A stretch of 47,773 nucleotides of DNA from Nocardia coubleae NBRC 108252 (GTDB lineage Bacteria; Actinomycetota; Actinomycetes; Mycobacteriales; Mycobacteriaceae): positions 1-47,773 of the forward strand of contig NZ_BDBD01000022.1 in the NCBI RefSeq assembly GCF_001612805.1, in the 5' to 3' direction. Position 1 is the stretch's first letter, and each line of letters begins with the position of its first letter. The position numbers were made by a program, and so were the translations under genes. Positions 40,964 to 47,773 of the stretch are shown piece after piece. The notes under the pieces were generated by a model. It had not been told where the DNA came from. It saw only the letters and a program-made list of their open reading frames with translations, and did no database searches.

Positions 40964-41560
40964 ATGACCAGGCTGACGCGCAAAGAGTCCCACGCACGGA
41001 CGCGCGAAAGTCTCGTCGAGACCGCCAAACGCCTGTTCCTGGCCGACGGCTACAACGTGACCTCCCTGGAGAAGGTGGCCGCCGAGGCCGGCTACTCCAA
41101 GGGCGCGGTCTACTCGAATTTCGCCACCAAACACGAACTCGGCCTCGCGGTGCTCGACGTGGTGCACGTGGAGCGGGCCGAATCGCTGTCGGCCGCGATT
41201 CTCGGACCCGACACCATGGCCGAACGGATCGAGGGCTTCGCCCGCTGGGCCGACGAGAACATCGGCGACGTCGGCTGGACAGCCCTGGAAGTCGAGTTCG
41301 CCACCAGCACCCGCCACCTCCCCGATATCCGCACCGAACTGGCAGAACGCCGCCGCTCCCTCACCGCCGTCCTGGCCTCCCTCATCGAAATCCAGACCGC
41401 CCAACTCGGCATCGCCCTCCCCCTCCCCGCCGACGAAGCGGCCCTCCGCATGCTCGCCCTCGGCATCGGCCTCGGCGTCCAACGCGCCATCGACCCGGAA
41501 ATGCCCGTAACCGCCCTCGTCGACATGCTCCGCGAACTGACCGTCGTCCGAGCCACCTGA
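40964..41560 (+). CDS. TetR family regulator
   Basis: A 198-residue regulator. The helix-turn-helix is TSLEKVAAEAGYSKGAVYSNF (about 33-53), and the ligand domain contains a TetR_C_6-like region. ATG 40964 is immediately downstream of an extended -10 (TGCTAAACT), with no ribosome binding site, so translation probably begins on a leaderless mRNA. It should control the divergent patatin gene and perhaps the monooxygenase/SDR pair. Confidence 0.88.
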   Translation: MTRLTRKESHARTRESLVETAKRLFLADGYNVTSLEKVAAEAGYSKGAVYSNFATKHELGLAVLDVVHVERAESLSAAILGPDTMAERIEGFARWADENIGDVGWTALEVEFATSTRHLPDIRTELAERRRSLTAVLASLIEIQTAQLGIALPLPADEAALRMLALGIGLGVQRAIDPEMPVTALVDMLRELTVVRAT

Positions 41561-41743
41561 ACCGCTCTACTACCGGGCATCGAGCTCGAGCGGCGCCACG
41601 TCGGTCCAGTGGGGCTGCGGTCAGCGAAAATCGGTGGACAGCGGTGTCGACTCGAAGGATCATCAACGGCGACCCCGAGGACTCAGCCGTGCCTGCCGCA
41701 CATCAGTCCGGTTGTGGGAGAACAGGATCAGGAAGATCGCACC

Positions 41744-42043
41744 ATGATCAGCTACGAGCAGGCCCGCGAGATCGTCCTCGCCCGTTACCAGCACGGTCGC
41801 CACGACGGCTTCGGCACACGCTGCCTGGATGACCGAGAGATCTTGGAGAGCGACGAGTTCTTCGCCTTCTCCGTCGGCTACCGGGAGTATCTGGTGGACG
41901 GTGACTTCTCCTATGCCATCGCCGGTGGCGTGCCGGTCGTCTACAAGGCGGATGGGCGATTTGGCTCGCTTCCGTCCCCCGAGGTTGCGATGGATGACAC
42001 TATTCGCATCCGACCGAATCCACAGCCGCTCCTGAAGGTCTAG
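41744..42043 (+). CDS. Small protein resembling YrhB/Imm35 immunity family
   Basis: A 99-residue protein beginning MISYEQAREIVLARY and ending with a proline-rich tail. The opening helix and the central segment FAFSVGYREYLVDGDFSYAIAGG followed by VVYKADGR match the general form of YrhB/Imm35 proteins, some of which are immunity factors for polymorphic toxins; this is pattern memory, not a search. The start is ATG 41744 with AGGA about ten bases upstream. It lies at the edge of a lower-GC patch and no toxin gene is adjacent, so it may be an orphan immunity gene. Confidence 0.6.
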   Translation: MISYEQAREIVLARYQHGRHDGFGTRCLDDREILESDEFFAFSVGYREYLVDGDFSYAIAGGVPVVYKADGRFGSLPSPEVAMDDTIRIRPNPQPLLKV

Positions 42044-42075
42044 TCGGCACGGTTTTTGGCTCGGATCGGGGGCAA

Positions 42076-42888
42076 GTGGTCTACGAATCTGCTCAACGAG
42101 TCGGGTGCTGCGACCAGTGTGGTGCGGAGGCGTTGAGCGTTGTCAGTGAAACTGTTCACGCTGGAACGTTCGGGTGGGCCATCGAAGGCTCTTGTAGCGA
42201 ATGCGAACACATTCGGCATGCCAGCGGGGAAGGTATTTCGACGGAGGTTCGCGCCGCGATCATCGCCGACAACGGTTCGAGTGGACTGCGGATTGTGGAT
42301 CCGGATCCCCCGGTGGGCGCGATGATGCGGGTGATTCGCAGCCGGGAATCATTGCCGCTCCATGAGCTGAGGGATGCGGCCGGGGATCTGGTGGCAAACG
42401 GACGTTTGGGGACGCTCGCGGAGATGTCACTGCTACGAGAGCGATTGGAAGATCACGGCGTCCGGGCCGAAGTCGTCTTCGCGACGCCGCGACCATCCGG
42501 ACGCACGATCAGCCTCGTCAAGCGCGTAGTCCATCTCAGTCCGCCTAAACGGCTCGGTGACCCGGACACCCGGACGGCACTGGTTCCCCACAGCTTGACC
42601 GAAGCAGAGGCCGAGCTCCTGGCCGAATACCTGGAATCGGCGACCGCGCTGGCAATAGCTGCGAGCAGAGTTCCGGATCGAATGACCGGGCGCCTGCTGG
42701 TGCGGCCGGGCGTCATGACCGATGGGGAGTGGGTCTGGAATCTCGACTGGGCAGACTATGTCCGGGCCTATCGCGTGGACCCGTCCCAACAATTCCGTGA
42801 CCACGCCCGCCGCCGCGATTACGTCCCGGTCGAGCTCCACGAGGACCGTGTCCAAGAGGTCGCACGTGCCCTTCACATTCCGGGGTAA
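42076..42888 (+). CDS. Uncharacterised protein with N-terminal Cys-rich zinc-ribbon-like segment
   Basis: A 270-residue protein I do not recognise. Cys residues in VGCCDQCGAEA and later GSCSECEHI give CxxC pairs that could bind zinc. The rest is mixed alpha/beta, with LTEAEAELLAEYLESATALA and a Trp-rich segment (GEWVWNLDWADYVRAY). The GTG at 42076 has GGGGG five bases upstream. It follows the Imm35-like gene by 32 bases and may be co-transcribed with it. Hand counts on four 60-base lines in and near it give 52-62 percent GC, against about 72 percent in a pepN line, so the patch was probably acquired. Confidence 0.6.
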   Translation: MVYESAQRVGCCDQCGAEALSVVSETVHAGTFGWAIEGSCSECEHIRHASGEGISTEVRAAIIADNGSSGLRIVDPDPPVGAMMRVIRSRESLPLHELRDAAGDLVANGRLGTLAEMSLLRERLEDHGVRAEVVFATPRPSGRTISLVKRVVHLSPPKRLGDPDTRTALVPHSLTEAEAELLAEYLESATALAIAASRVPDRMTGRLLVRPGVMTDGEWVWNLDWADYVRAYRVDPSQQFRDHARRRDYVPVELHEDRVQEVARALHIPG

Positions 42889-43084
42889 CGCGAAAACCCT
42901 GTCGATCAAACGAGGGCGGCATAGCTACGCCATCATCAGCCACGCGTTCGGAGCGATTGACCGACCCGATCCGGACAGCCTGATAGTCGGTTCAGCACAA
43001 GGGCTTGTCGGTGTGCAGGATTTGTTCGGCGAACCATTGATACCTTCAACGCCGGATCCGCCAACCACTTCTATGAGCAGCCCG
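42889..43084. other. Lower-GC stretch, possible gene remnant
   Basis: This 196-base stretch lies between the stops of convergent genes. Two overlapping frames give natural-looking but unanchored peptides, for example TIDTFNAGSANHFYEQ near 43040-43085, with no start codon or ribosome binding site. GC is about 52 percent in the second half. A decayed part of an acquired gene is possible. Confidence 0.35.
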
Positions 43085-43426
43085 TCACCAATCTCGCCCG
43101 GCTAGCAGCTCCTCCGAATCCGCATTCGAGAAGCCATAGGCCGCCGCGATCACACAGAAGTCCTCGGCGATCACTTCGCGTGCGACCGTCTCGATTTCGC
43201 TGTCGGCTGCCTCGAACTCCGCCTCGAGGTCGTTGAACTCCGCCGTGGCAGCTTGGGTGAGGACGTACAGGGCCGCCAGATCCGATGGCCGTTCCGACTC
43301 GATGGTCTCGCACAGGCGCAGCAGGACCGCCTTGCACCGGTCGAGCACGGCGTCGGGATAGTACGGGTCCTCGTACATCTCTCGCAGGAACGGATGCTCT
43401 GCGATCTGACGGTTCTGGAGCGGCAT
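43085..43426 (-). CDS. DUF5713-like protein
   Basis: A 113-residue acidic, all-helical protein: MPLQNRQIAEHPFLREMYED at the start, LLRLCETIESERPSDLAALY in the middle and AYGFSNADSEELLAGRDW at the end. I recall this as the DUF5713 family, of unknown function. ATG 43426 is chosen over one five codons upstream because the family starts at MPLQN. It is a single gene next to the lower-GC patch and convergent with it. Confidence 0.7.
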   Translation of the reverse strand: MPLQNRQIAEHPFLREMYEDPYYPDAVLDRCKAVLLRLCETIESERPSDLAALYVLTQAATAEFNDLEAEFEAADSEIETVAREVIAEDFCVIAAAYGFSNADSEELLAGRDW

Positions 43427-43569
43427 GGGTCGATGATGCATGGCACCACCGACAGCTACGCGGGCTCGGCGACGAGGAGCCCGCCGGATACTCCGGGGTG
43501 TGCAGCGGAAGCCGGCTCGCGCGGTGGCCGATGCGATCTACAACCACCGCCGAGCGGATCAGGTTGGCG

Positions 43570-43959
43570 TCAAGCCGCCATCAGCAGTGCGTTGGGTGCG
43601 ATCATCGTGGTGCGTGGCATGGCCGGGGCGGTGATGCGGCGGTCGCCGCCGACGACGACGGCTGTGCGGCGGCGCATCATTTCTGCCACTTGGCCGACGA
43701 GGTCGCCCACGCTGGTGCCCAAGGCACCGGCCAGGGCGGCGATCATTTCGCTCGAGGGTTCCTTGCGGCCGCGTTCCACCTCGGAGAGGTACTGCGGGGA
43801 GATGCCCGCGCGGCCTGCGGTGTCGACCAGTGTCGAGCGCTGCTCTTGGCGCAGCGTGCGCAGGCGTTCGCCGAGGGCCTCGCGCCACAGCGGTTCGGGG
43901 CGTGCCCGTCGCTCCTCGCGCCCGCCCGGAATCACCCGCAAACCCTTGTGCTCGCCCAT
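43570..43959 (-). CDS. XRE family regulator resembling ClgR/PopR
   Basis: A 129-residue regulator. The helix-turn-helix (LGERLRTLRQEQRSTLVDTA to LSEVERGRKEPSSEMIAAL) matches the ClgR/PopR activators of clp genes, which share LSEVERGRKEPSSE. After the domain, the tail is Arg-rich and ends NALLMAA. In Streptomyces, PopR and ClgR end in two Ala that target them to ClpP, so this tail is a candidate ClpXP degron. ATG 43959 is chosen over a longer frame because it starts with a normal leader for the family; its ribosome binding site is weak. It is 6 kb from the auxiliary clpP pair whose upstream region contains a PopR-like box. Other XRE subfamilies share parts of the motif, so the assignment is probable rather than certain. 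Confidence 0.75.
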   Translation of the reverse strand: MGEHKGLRVIPGGREERRARPEPLWREALGERLRTLRQEQRSTLVDTAGRAGISPQYLSEVERGRKEPSSEMIAALAGALGTSVGDLVGQVAEMMRRRTAVVVGGDRRITAPAMPRTTMIAPNALLMAA

Positions 43960-44092
43960 GGTCCGAGCGTAAAGACTGCCGGCGCGACACACCCGGTTCT
44001 TCTGCTGTGGGCGTAACTCAACGGCAGTGCCGGGACAGCACGACGACGCCTTCAGCCAGGTGGCAGCTCGCGTCGATGCGAGGGCGTACGCC

Positions 44093-45292
44093 TCAACGGG
44101 TGATGCCGAAGCGGGTGTCGACCCAGCCGAGGGCGTCGGTGAACGACGCGGAGATGATCTCGCTGTGGTCGACGCCGTCGTATTTGCGGTAGTCCACCGC
44201 TTGACCGCGCATCTGCTGTTGGGCCACCATCGCGTCGGTCGACTTCAGCGGAACGGTGTGATCGTCGCGGCCCTGGAGCACCAGCACCGGTTCGGTGAAG
44301 CTCAGCCCGCTCGGGTCGTTGTCGTCGAGGACGCGCAGCAGCCCGGACAGGTCCCCATCGCGCTCGAGAACGTCCTTGACCGACAGCCCACCCCATTTGC
44401 CCGATTCACTCAGCGCCGCCGCGCAGTCGGTGTCGGCGAGCGGCAGCATCGACACCGCACGCTCGGTGAGGAACCGGGCCGGGTCCAGCTCGGTGACGGT
44501 CTGCGCGCCGCGAACCAGCATCGGCAGATACACCGCCAGCCCACCGGTCCCGACCGAGCCGAGCGGGTTCGACACCGCCCACTTGGCCATCCGCACCTGC
44601 TCCGCCAGATGGGACGCGGGTGCGAGCGCCACCGCACCGAGCAGATCGACCGCGGGAGCCCAACCGCCGGACGCGCTCGCGGCGAACAGGGCCGCGTGCC
44701 CACCCTGGGAGTGCCCCATCGCCACCCAGCGGGCACCGATATCACGGTTGAATTCCCTTGCCGCGACGACGATGTCGGCGACGGCGCGCTGCTCGGTCTC
44801 CCCGATGAGGTAGCCGTGGCCGCCGGGTGTGCCGAGCCCCTGGTAGTCGGTGCGGGCCACCGCGTACCCGGCGGCGACCCAGCGGGCCAGCTCGTCCCTC
44901 GTCGGTGACGCACCGTCGGCCCGCGAGGGCGCGCACACGTCGGCGACGCCGTTGGTGCCCGGCGCGAAGGAGATCAGCGGCCAGCCGCCCACCGGCGGCG
45001 TCCCCGGCGGCACCGATACCGTTCCCGAGACGGCGACCGTCGCCCCGTGCGCGTCGATCGAGCGGTAGAGGATCAGCTCGGTGCGGGCACCCGGTACGGC
45101 GTCGGGCAGTGACCGGGTGCGGATCACCGAACCCCGTGCGCCCGGGAGGGTTTCGCCGTCGGCGGTGTAGAAGTCCGAGGTCGGCGCACCGGCGGCGGGT
45201 TCGGTGTCGCGGAACGAGTCGTCGGCGCAACCGACGGTCGACAAGCAGGTCACCGCTACCGCGGCGACGATCCGAGCCAGTGCTGTGCGCAT
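44093..45292 (-). CDS. Secreted lipase (LIP family)
   Basis: A 399-residue secretory lipase of the alpha/beta-hydrolase fold. The signal segment MRTALARIVAAVAVTCLSTVG ends at Cys22, a weak lipobox (TVGC), so it may be a lipoprotein or simply secreted. The nucleophile elbow is GHSQGG with Ser195 and the family segment FAPGTNGVADVCAPS is near 109-123. The catalytic Asp and His are in QGRDDHTVPL and YDGVDHSEI. The substrate is probably a triacylglycerol or other long-chain ester. ATG 45292 is the likely start; the gene stands alone. Confidence 0.9.
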   Translation of the reverse strand: MRTALARIVAAVAVTCLSTVGCADDSFRDTEPAAGAPTSDFYTADGETLPGARGSVIRTRSLPDAVPGARTELILYRSIDAHGATVAVSGTVSVPPGTPPVGGWPLISFAPGTNGVADVCAPSRADGASPTRDELARWVAAGYAVARTDYQGLGTPGGHGYLIGETEQRAVADIVVAAREFNRDIGARWVAMGHSQGGHAALFAASASGGWAPAVDLLGAVALAPASHLAEQVRMAKWAVSNPLGSVGTGGLAVYLPMLVRGAQTVTELDPARFLTERAVSMLPLADTDCAAALSESGKWGGLSVKDVLERDGDLSGLLRVLDDNDPSGLSFTEPVLVLQGRDDHTVPLKSTDAMVAQQQMRGQAVDYRKYDGVDHSEIISASFTDALGWVDTRFGITR

Positions 45293-45358
45293 GATCCCCC
45301 TTCACCGGCGACCGGCCGTGCCGGCCGCGAAAGCCGCCGCTCAGGGTACTCGATCACG

Positions 45359-45392
45359 CGCGGACGGCCGGGCGGGTGCCCGGCCGTCCGCG
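45359..45392 (-). terminator. Terminator of the MFS-hydrolase unit
   Basis: A perfect 15-base stem (45359-45373 with 45378-45392) around GGGT, six bases beyond the hydrolase stop on the - strand. A smaller GCCGGC-CGT-GCCGGC stem near 45311-45325 lies further on. Confidence 0.8.
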
Positions 45393-45398
45393 GGTGGC

Positions 45399-46265
45399 TC
45401 AGCGCAGGACCCGGCCGAGGAAATCACGGATCAGCGCGGCGATCTCGGGGCCGTGCGTCTCGAGCGCGAAGTGCCCCGCGTCGAGCAGGTGCAGTTCGGC
45501 GTCGGGCAGATCGCGCAGGTAGGCGCGGGCGCCGTCGGCTCCGAAGATCTCGTCGTGCTCGCCCCAAGCGATGAGCGTCGGGGGACGGTGCTCGGCGAAG
45601 TACTTCTGGAATTCGGGGTAGCCGTCGAGGTTGTTCTTGTAGTCGGCGAACAGGTCGAGCTGGATCTCCCTGTTGCCTGGACGGTCCAGGTAGGCCTGGT
45701 CGAGAGTCCAGGTGTCCGGGCTGACCAGGGACAACCGGTCGGCCGGAACGCCATGGGTGTACTGCCATTTCGTCGCGTCGGCCGCGAGCAGCTTGCGCAC
45801 CTCCGGTTCGTGGGCGGCGCGGTCGTTCGCGTGCGCGAACAGCGGCTCCCAGAACGGTGTGAAGCCCTCCAGATAGGCGTTGCCACTCTGGGTGATGAGG
45901 GCGCTGACGCGCTGCGGGTTGCGTGCGGCGATACGCAAGCCGATGGGGGCGCCGTAGTCCTGGATGTAGAGCGCGAACCGGTCGATGCCGAGGGTGTCGA
46001 GCAGTTCGAGGGTGAGGGCGGTGAGGTTGTCGAAGGTGTAGTCGAACTCGTCGGCCTTCGGCATCCCGGACTGCCCGAAGCCCAGATGGTCGGGCGCGAT
46101 CACGTGATAATCGGCGGCGAGGACCGGAATCAGGTTCCGGAACATCGCCGAGCTCGTCGGGAATCCGTGCAGCAGAACAACAGTCGGTGCCGACGGGTCA
46201 CCAGCCTCGCGATAGAAGATGGACTGGCCCTGGATCTGCACGGTGTTGTGACGGACCTGGCTCAT
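45399..46265 (-). CDS. Alpha/beta hydrolase, haloalkane-dehalogenase type
   Basis: A 288-residue hydrolase. The nucleophile is Asp103 in IQDYGAPIG, the DxxGxP elbow of haloalkane dehalogenases and epoxide hydrolases rather than the Ser elbow of esterases. HGFPTSS (about 33-39) forms the oxyanion region and the His is in DAGHFALE near residue 265. A cap domain occupies the middle. It follows the MFS transporter by 37 bases, so the two form a unit; a hydrolase that detoxifies a compound the transporter also handles is a reasonable guess. ATG 46265 has GAGAG about eight bases upstream. Confidence 0.9.
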   Translation of the reverse strand: MSQVRHNTVQIQGQSIFYREAGDPSAPTVVLLHGFPTSSAMFRNLIPVLAADYHVIAPDHLGFGQSGMPKADEFDYTFDNLTALTLELLDTLGIDRFALYIQDYGAPIGLRIAARNPQRVSALITQSGNAYLEGFTPFWEPLFAHANDRAAHEPEVRKLLAADATKWQYTHGVPADRLSLVSPDTWTLDQAYLDRPGNREIQLDLFADYKNNLDGYPEFQKYFAEHRPPTLIAWGEHDEIFGADGARAYLRDLPDAELHLLDAGHFALETHGPEIAALIRDFLGRVLR

Positions 46266-46302
46266 GATGGATCTCTCTTTCTCGATGGGTTTTTGCGGAG
46301 GT

Positions 46303-47442
46303 TCAGACGGTGACCGGTTCGCGACGGCGAACCGGTGCGACGAGGACAGCGGCGGCCACGGTGAACACGACCGTGAGCGCGAAATAGCCGCGGTAGCTGT
46401 CGGTGAGGGTGTGGATCAGGGCGGCGACACCCAGCCCGGCGGCGGCCGACAGCTGGTGAATCACCCAGGCCGGGGCCAGGGTTCGGCCCATCCGCGCCGG
46501 ATCGAGTCCACGCGACACGATGGCCATGGTGAGCGGGATGACAGGGAAGGAGGCGATGCCGAACAGCACCGCGACCAGCACCAGCGACCCCGGCACGAAT
46601 ACCGCGAGCAGCAGCGCGGACAGCCGCACCACGAACAGGATTCGCAGCAGATCTTCGGGCCGGTGACGGCGCAACAGCGGGACCAGCGCGGCGGAGGTCA
46701 CGCCGGCCGCGAGCGCCGCGACGGCGACCAGCCTGCCCGCACCGGTGACCGACCACCCCAGTTCCACCGCGTGCTTGGGCAACATCAGCACAACCACATA
46801 GAGGGTCGCAGAGTGTAATCCGAACGCCACCAGGACCTTCCACCGATCGGCCAGCGACTCCCCCGCCCCCGCCACACCGGTGGCCCGCCGATCGTTGGGC
46901 AGCAGCAGCCACAACACGGCCGTGACGGCCAAGCCGACCGCACCGAGCAGGGCGAAGGTGGCGCGCACACCGATCGGCTCGAACAACGAGGTCGCCGCCC
47001 ACGGAGTGACGAGCTGACCCAGATTGATGCCGATCGCCGCCCGCGCCATCGCAGGTCCCGCCTGCGCCCCGTGCGCCCGTCCGAGCAGCGTGGTGACGGT
47101 GAGCGTGGATGCCGAGGCGAACCCGAGCCCGCCCAGCACCATGTAGGCGGCGACGAACTGCCAGGTCTGGGTCACCGTGGCGAGCACGAGATAACTGCCC
47201 GAGATCAGGCTGAGCCCACCGGTCAGCACCATCTTGGGCCCGAACCGATCGAGCAGTCGCCCGATCCCCTGCTGCGCCACCCCGGTCACCGCCGTCCCCA
47301 GCGCGGCGGCCACGGCAAGCGCCGTCGACGACACCCCGTACGACGCGGCGGTCGGCGCGAAGAACACCCCCATGGTGAAGTTCAGCCCGAACGACACGGT
47401 CATCGCCGCCAGTCCCGCCCAAGCAAGATTCTCTCGCCGCAT
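46303..47442 (-). CDS. Major facilitator superfamily transporter
   Basis: A 379-residue membrane protein with about 12 hydrophobic segments. The loop between segments 2 and 3 (GRLLDRFGPKMVL) is the MFS motif A, and the pattern of a long central loop near residue 190 is typical. It probably exports a small hydrophobic compound. ATG 47442 is chosen because AGGAAG lies eight bases upstream, while it abuts the alternative GTG at 47451. A strong inverted repeat (47455-47484) covers its promoter region, so it is probably repressor-controlled. The hydrolase gene follows in the same unit. Confidence 0.9.
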   Translation of the reverse strand: MRRENLAWAGLAAMTVSFGLNFTMGVFFAPTAASYGVSSTALAVAAALGTAVTGVAQQGIGRLLDRFGPKMVLTGGLSLISGSYLVLATVTQTWQFVAAYMVLGGLGFASASTLTVTTLLGRAHGAQAGPAMARAAIGINLGQLVTPWAATSLFEPIGVRATFALLGAVGLAVTAVLWLLLPNDRRATGVAGAGESLADRWKVLVAFGLHSATLYVVVLMLPKHAVELGWSVTGAGRLVAVAALAAGVTSAALVPLLRRHRPEDLLRILFVVRLSALLLAVFVPGSLVLVAVLFGIASFPVIPLTMAIVSRGLDPARMGRTLAPAWVIHQLSAAAGLGVAALIHTLTDSYRGYFALTVVFTVAAAVLVAPVRRREPVTV

Positions 47443-47454
47443 GCTCGCCACTTC

Positions 47455-47484
47455 CTAACCGGTCAAAGTTGTTTCACTGGTTAG
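47455..47484. promoter_or_regulatory. Inverted repeat operator upstream of the MFS gene
   Basis: CTAACCGGT (47455-47463) and ACTGGTTAG (47476-47484) match with one mismatch across a 12-base spacer. This form suits a TetR or MarR repressor. The repeat lies 13-42 bases upstream of the start, overlapping the expected promoter. The regulator is not within the window. Confidence 0.55.
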
Positions 47485-47593
47485 AAGTCGACAGTCGTCG
47501 GGTTGATTCCCGATGCGCGGAAATTTTTCGCGCCGAAACACGAACGGCGCGTTCACCTCTGCAGGTGAACGCGCCGGTGCGCGGCGAAAGGGA

Positions 47594-47773
47594 CTAGCGG
47601 CCGATAGCGGCGGCCATCACCCGGACAGCCGAGATCAGCCCATCGATCAGGTTGCCCTGACGGAAGGAGGCCAGGGCGGCGGTGACGCCGAGCTGGCAGA
47701 TGCGGTCGTTGGCGCGCTCGGCCACCGCGGCACCCGAGCGGACCTCGACGGCACCCTGGTTGGGCGAGACCGC
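47594..47773 (-). CDS. C-terminal end of an unidentified protein (partial)
   Basis: The last 59 residues of a gene that continues beyond the right end. It ends GNLIDGLISAVRVMAAAIGR before TAG and has AVAERANDRICQLGVTAAL just before. The helical, Ala-rich form does not let me name a family; a conserved actinobacterial protein near pepN is possible but not shown. The frame is open to the edge and has normal high-GC third positions. Confidence 0.6.
   Translation of the reverse strand, partial: AVSPNQGAVEVRSGAAVAERANDRICQLGVTAALASFRQGNLIDGLISAVRVMAAAIGR

Noticed and set aside
40907..41482. Upstream extension of the patatin frame
   Set aside because: It is antisense to the TetR gene and crosses both promoters.

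Overview
The window is high-GC DNA from an actinobacterium of the Mycobacteriales, most likely Nocardia or a close relative. The evidence is the paired clpP1-clpP2 genes with clpX and tig, a CPWC-type mycothiol-linked reductase next to rpiB and nei, an actinobacterial integration host factor, and several transcripts that look leaderless. From memory, two blocks have the gene content of Mycobacterium tuberculosis segments: dagK / flavoprotein / TetR / glpD (like Rv2249c-Rv2252) and clpX-clpP2-clpP1-tig ... nei-rpiB ... Rv2466c ... pepN (like Rv2457c-Rv2467).

Layout. 0-6 kb: a small ATPase, then a glycerolipid block (lipid kinase and an alkyl-DHAP-synthase-like flavoprotein divergent from a TetR regulator and glpD). 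6-10.7 kb: GNAT plus TetR, an FHA protein, a stand-alone integration host factor paralogue and a membrane protein. 10.7-15.2 kb: the core proteolysis and folding block (clpX, clpP2, clpP1, trigger factor). 15.3-20.5 kb: FKBP lipoprotein, phosphoketolase, metallophosphoesterase, small secreted protein, FabG-like reductase. 20.5-22.3 kb: tRNA-Pro(TGG), tRNA-Gly(TCC), a 640-base leader-like region with a possible 27-codon peptide and palindromes, and a diguanylate cyclase. 22.4-27.1 kb: nei, rpiB, an M48 protease, the Rv2466c-like reductase and a ferredoxin reductase. 27.1-31.7 kb: a divergent MarR pair, Nudix, AraC, quinone reductase, and an imine-reductase-like enzyme with its HxlR regulator. 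31.7-35.4 kb: purC and pepN. 35.4-37.3 kb: an SRPBCC protein and a second pair of clpP genes. 37.3-41.6 kb: SDR, Baeyer-Villiger-type monooxygenase, patatin and TetR. 41.6-43.1 kb: a lower-GC accessory patch. 43-47.8 kb: a DUF5713-like protein, a ClgR/PopR-like regulator, a secretory lipase, a dehalogenase-fold hydrolase, an MFS exporter and the end of an unidentified gene.

The most interesting signal is a possible two-tier Clp system. Besides the core ClpP1/ClpP2, the pair at 36118-37322 mirrors P1 then P2. Its P1-like member keeps Ser-His-Asp. Its P2-like member has lost the catalytic serine (Ala100) and has INCEGG in place of the usual INSPGG, so it should be a non-catalytic, ClpR-like subunit. 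The region upstream of the pair carries an imperfect match to the PopR box known from the Streptomyces clpP3-clpP4 promoter. About 6 kb away lies an XRE regulator resembling ClgR/PopR whose C-terminus (LLMAA) resembles a ClpXP degron. This suggests, but does not prove, a loop in which the core ClpP removes the activator of the auxiliary ClpP.

No insertion sequence, prophage, CRISPR array or rRNA gene was seen.
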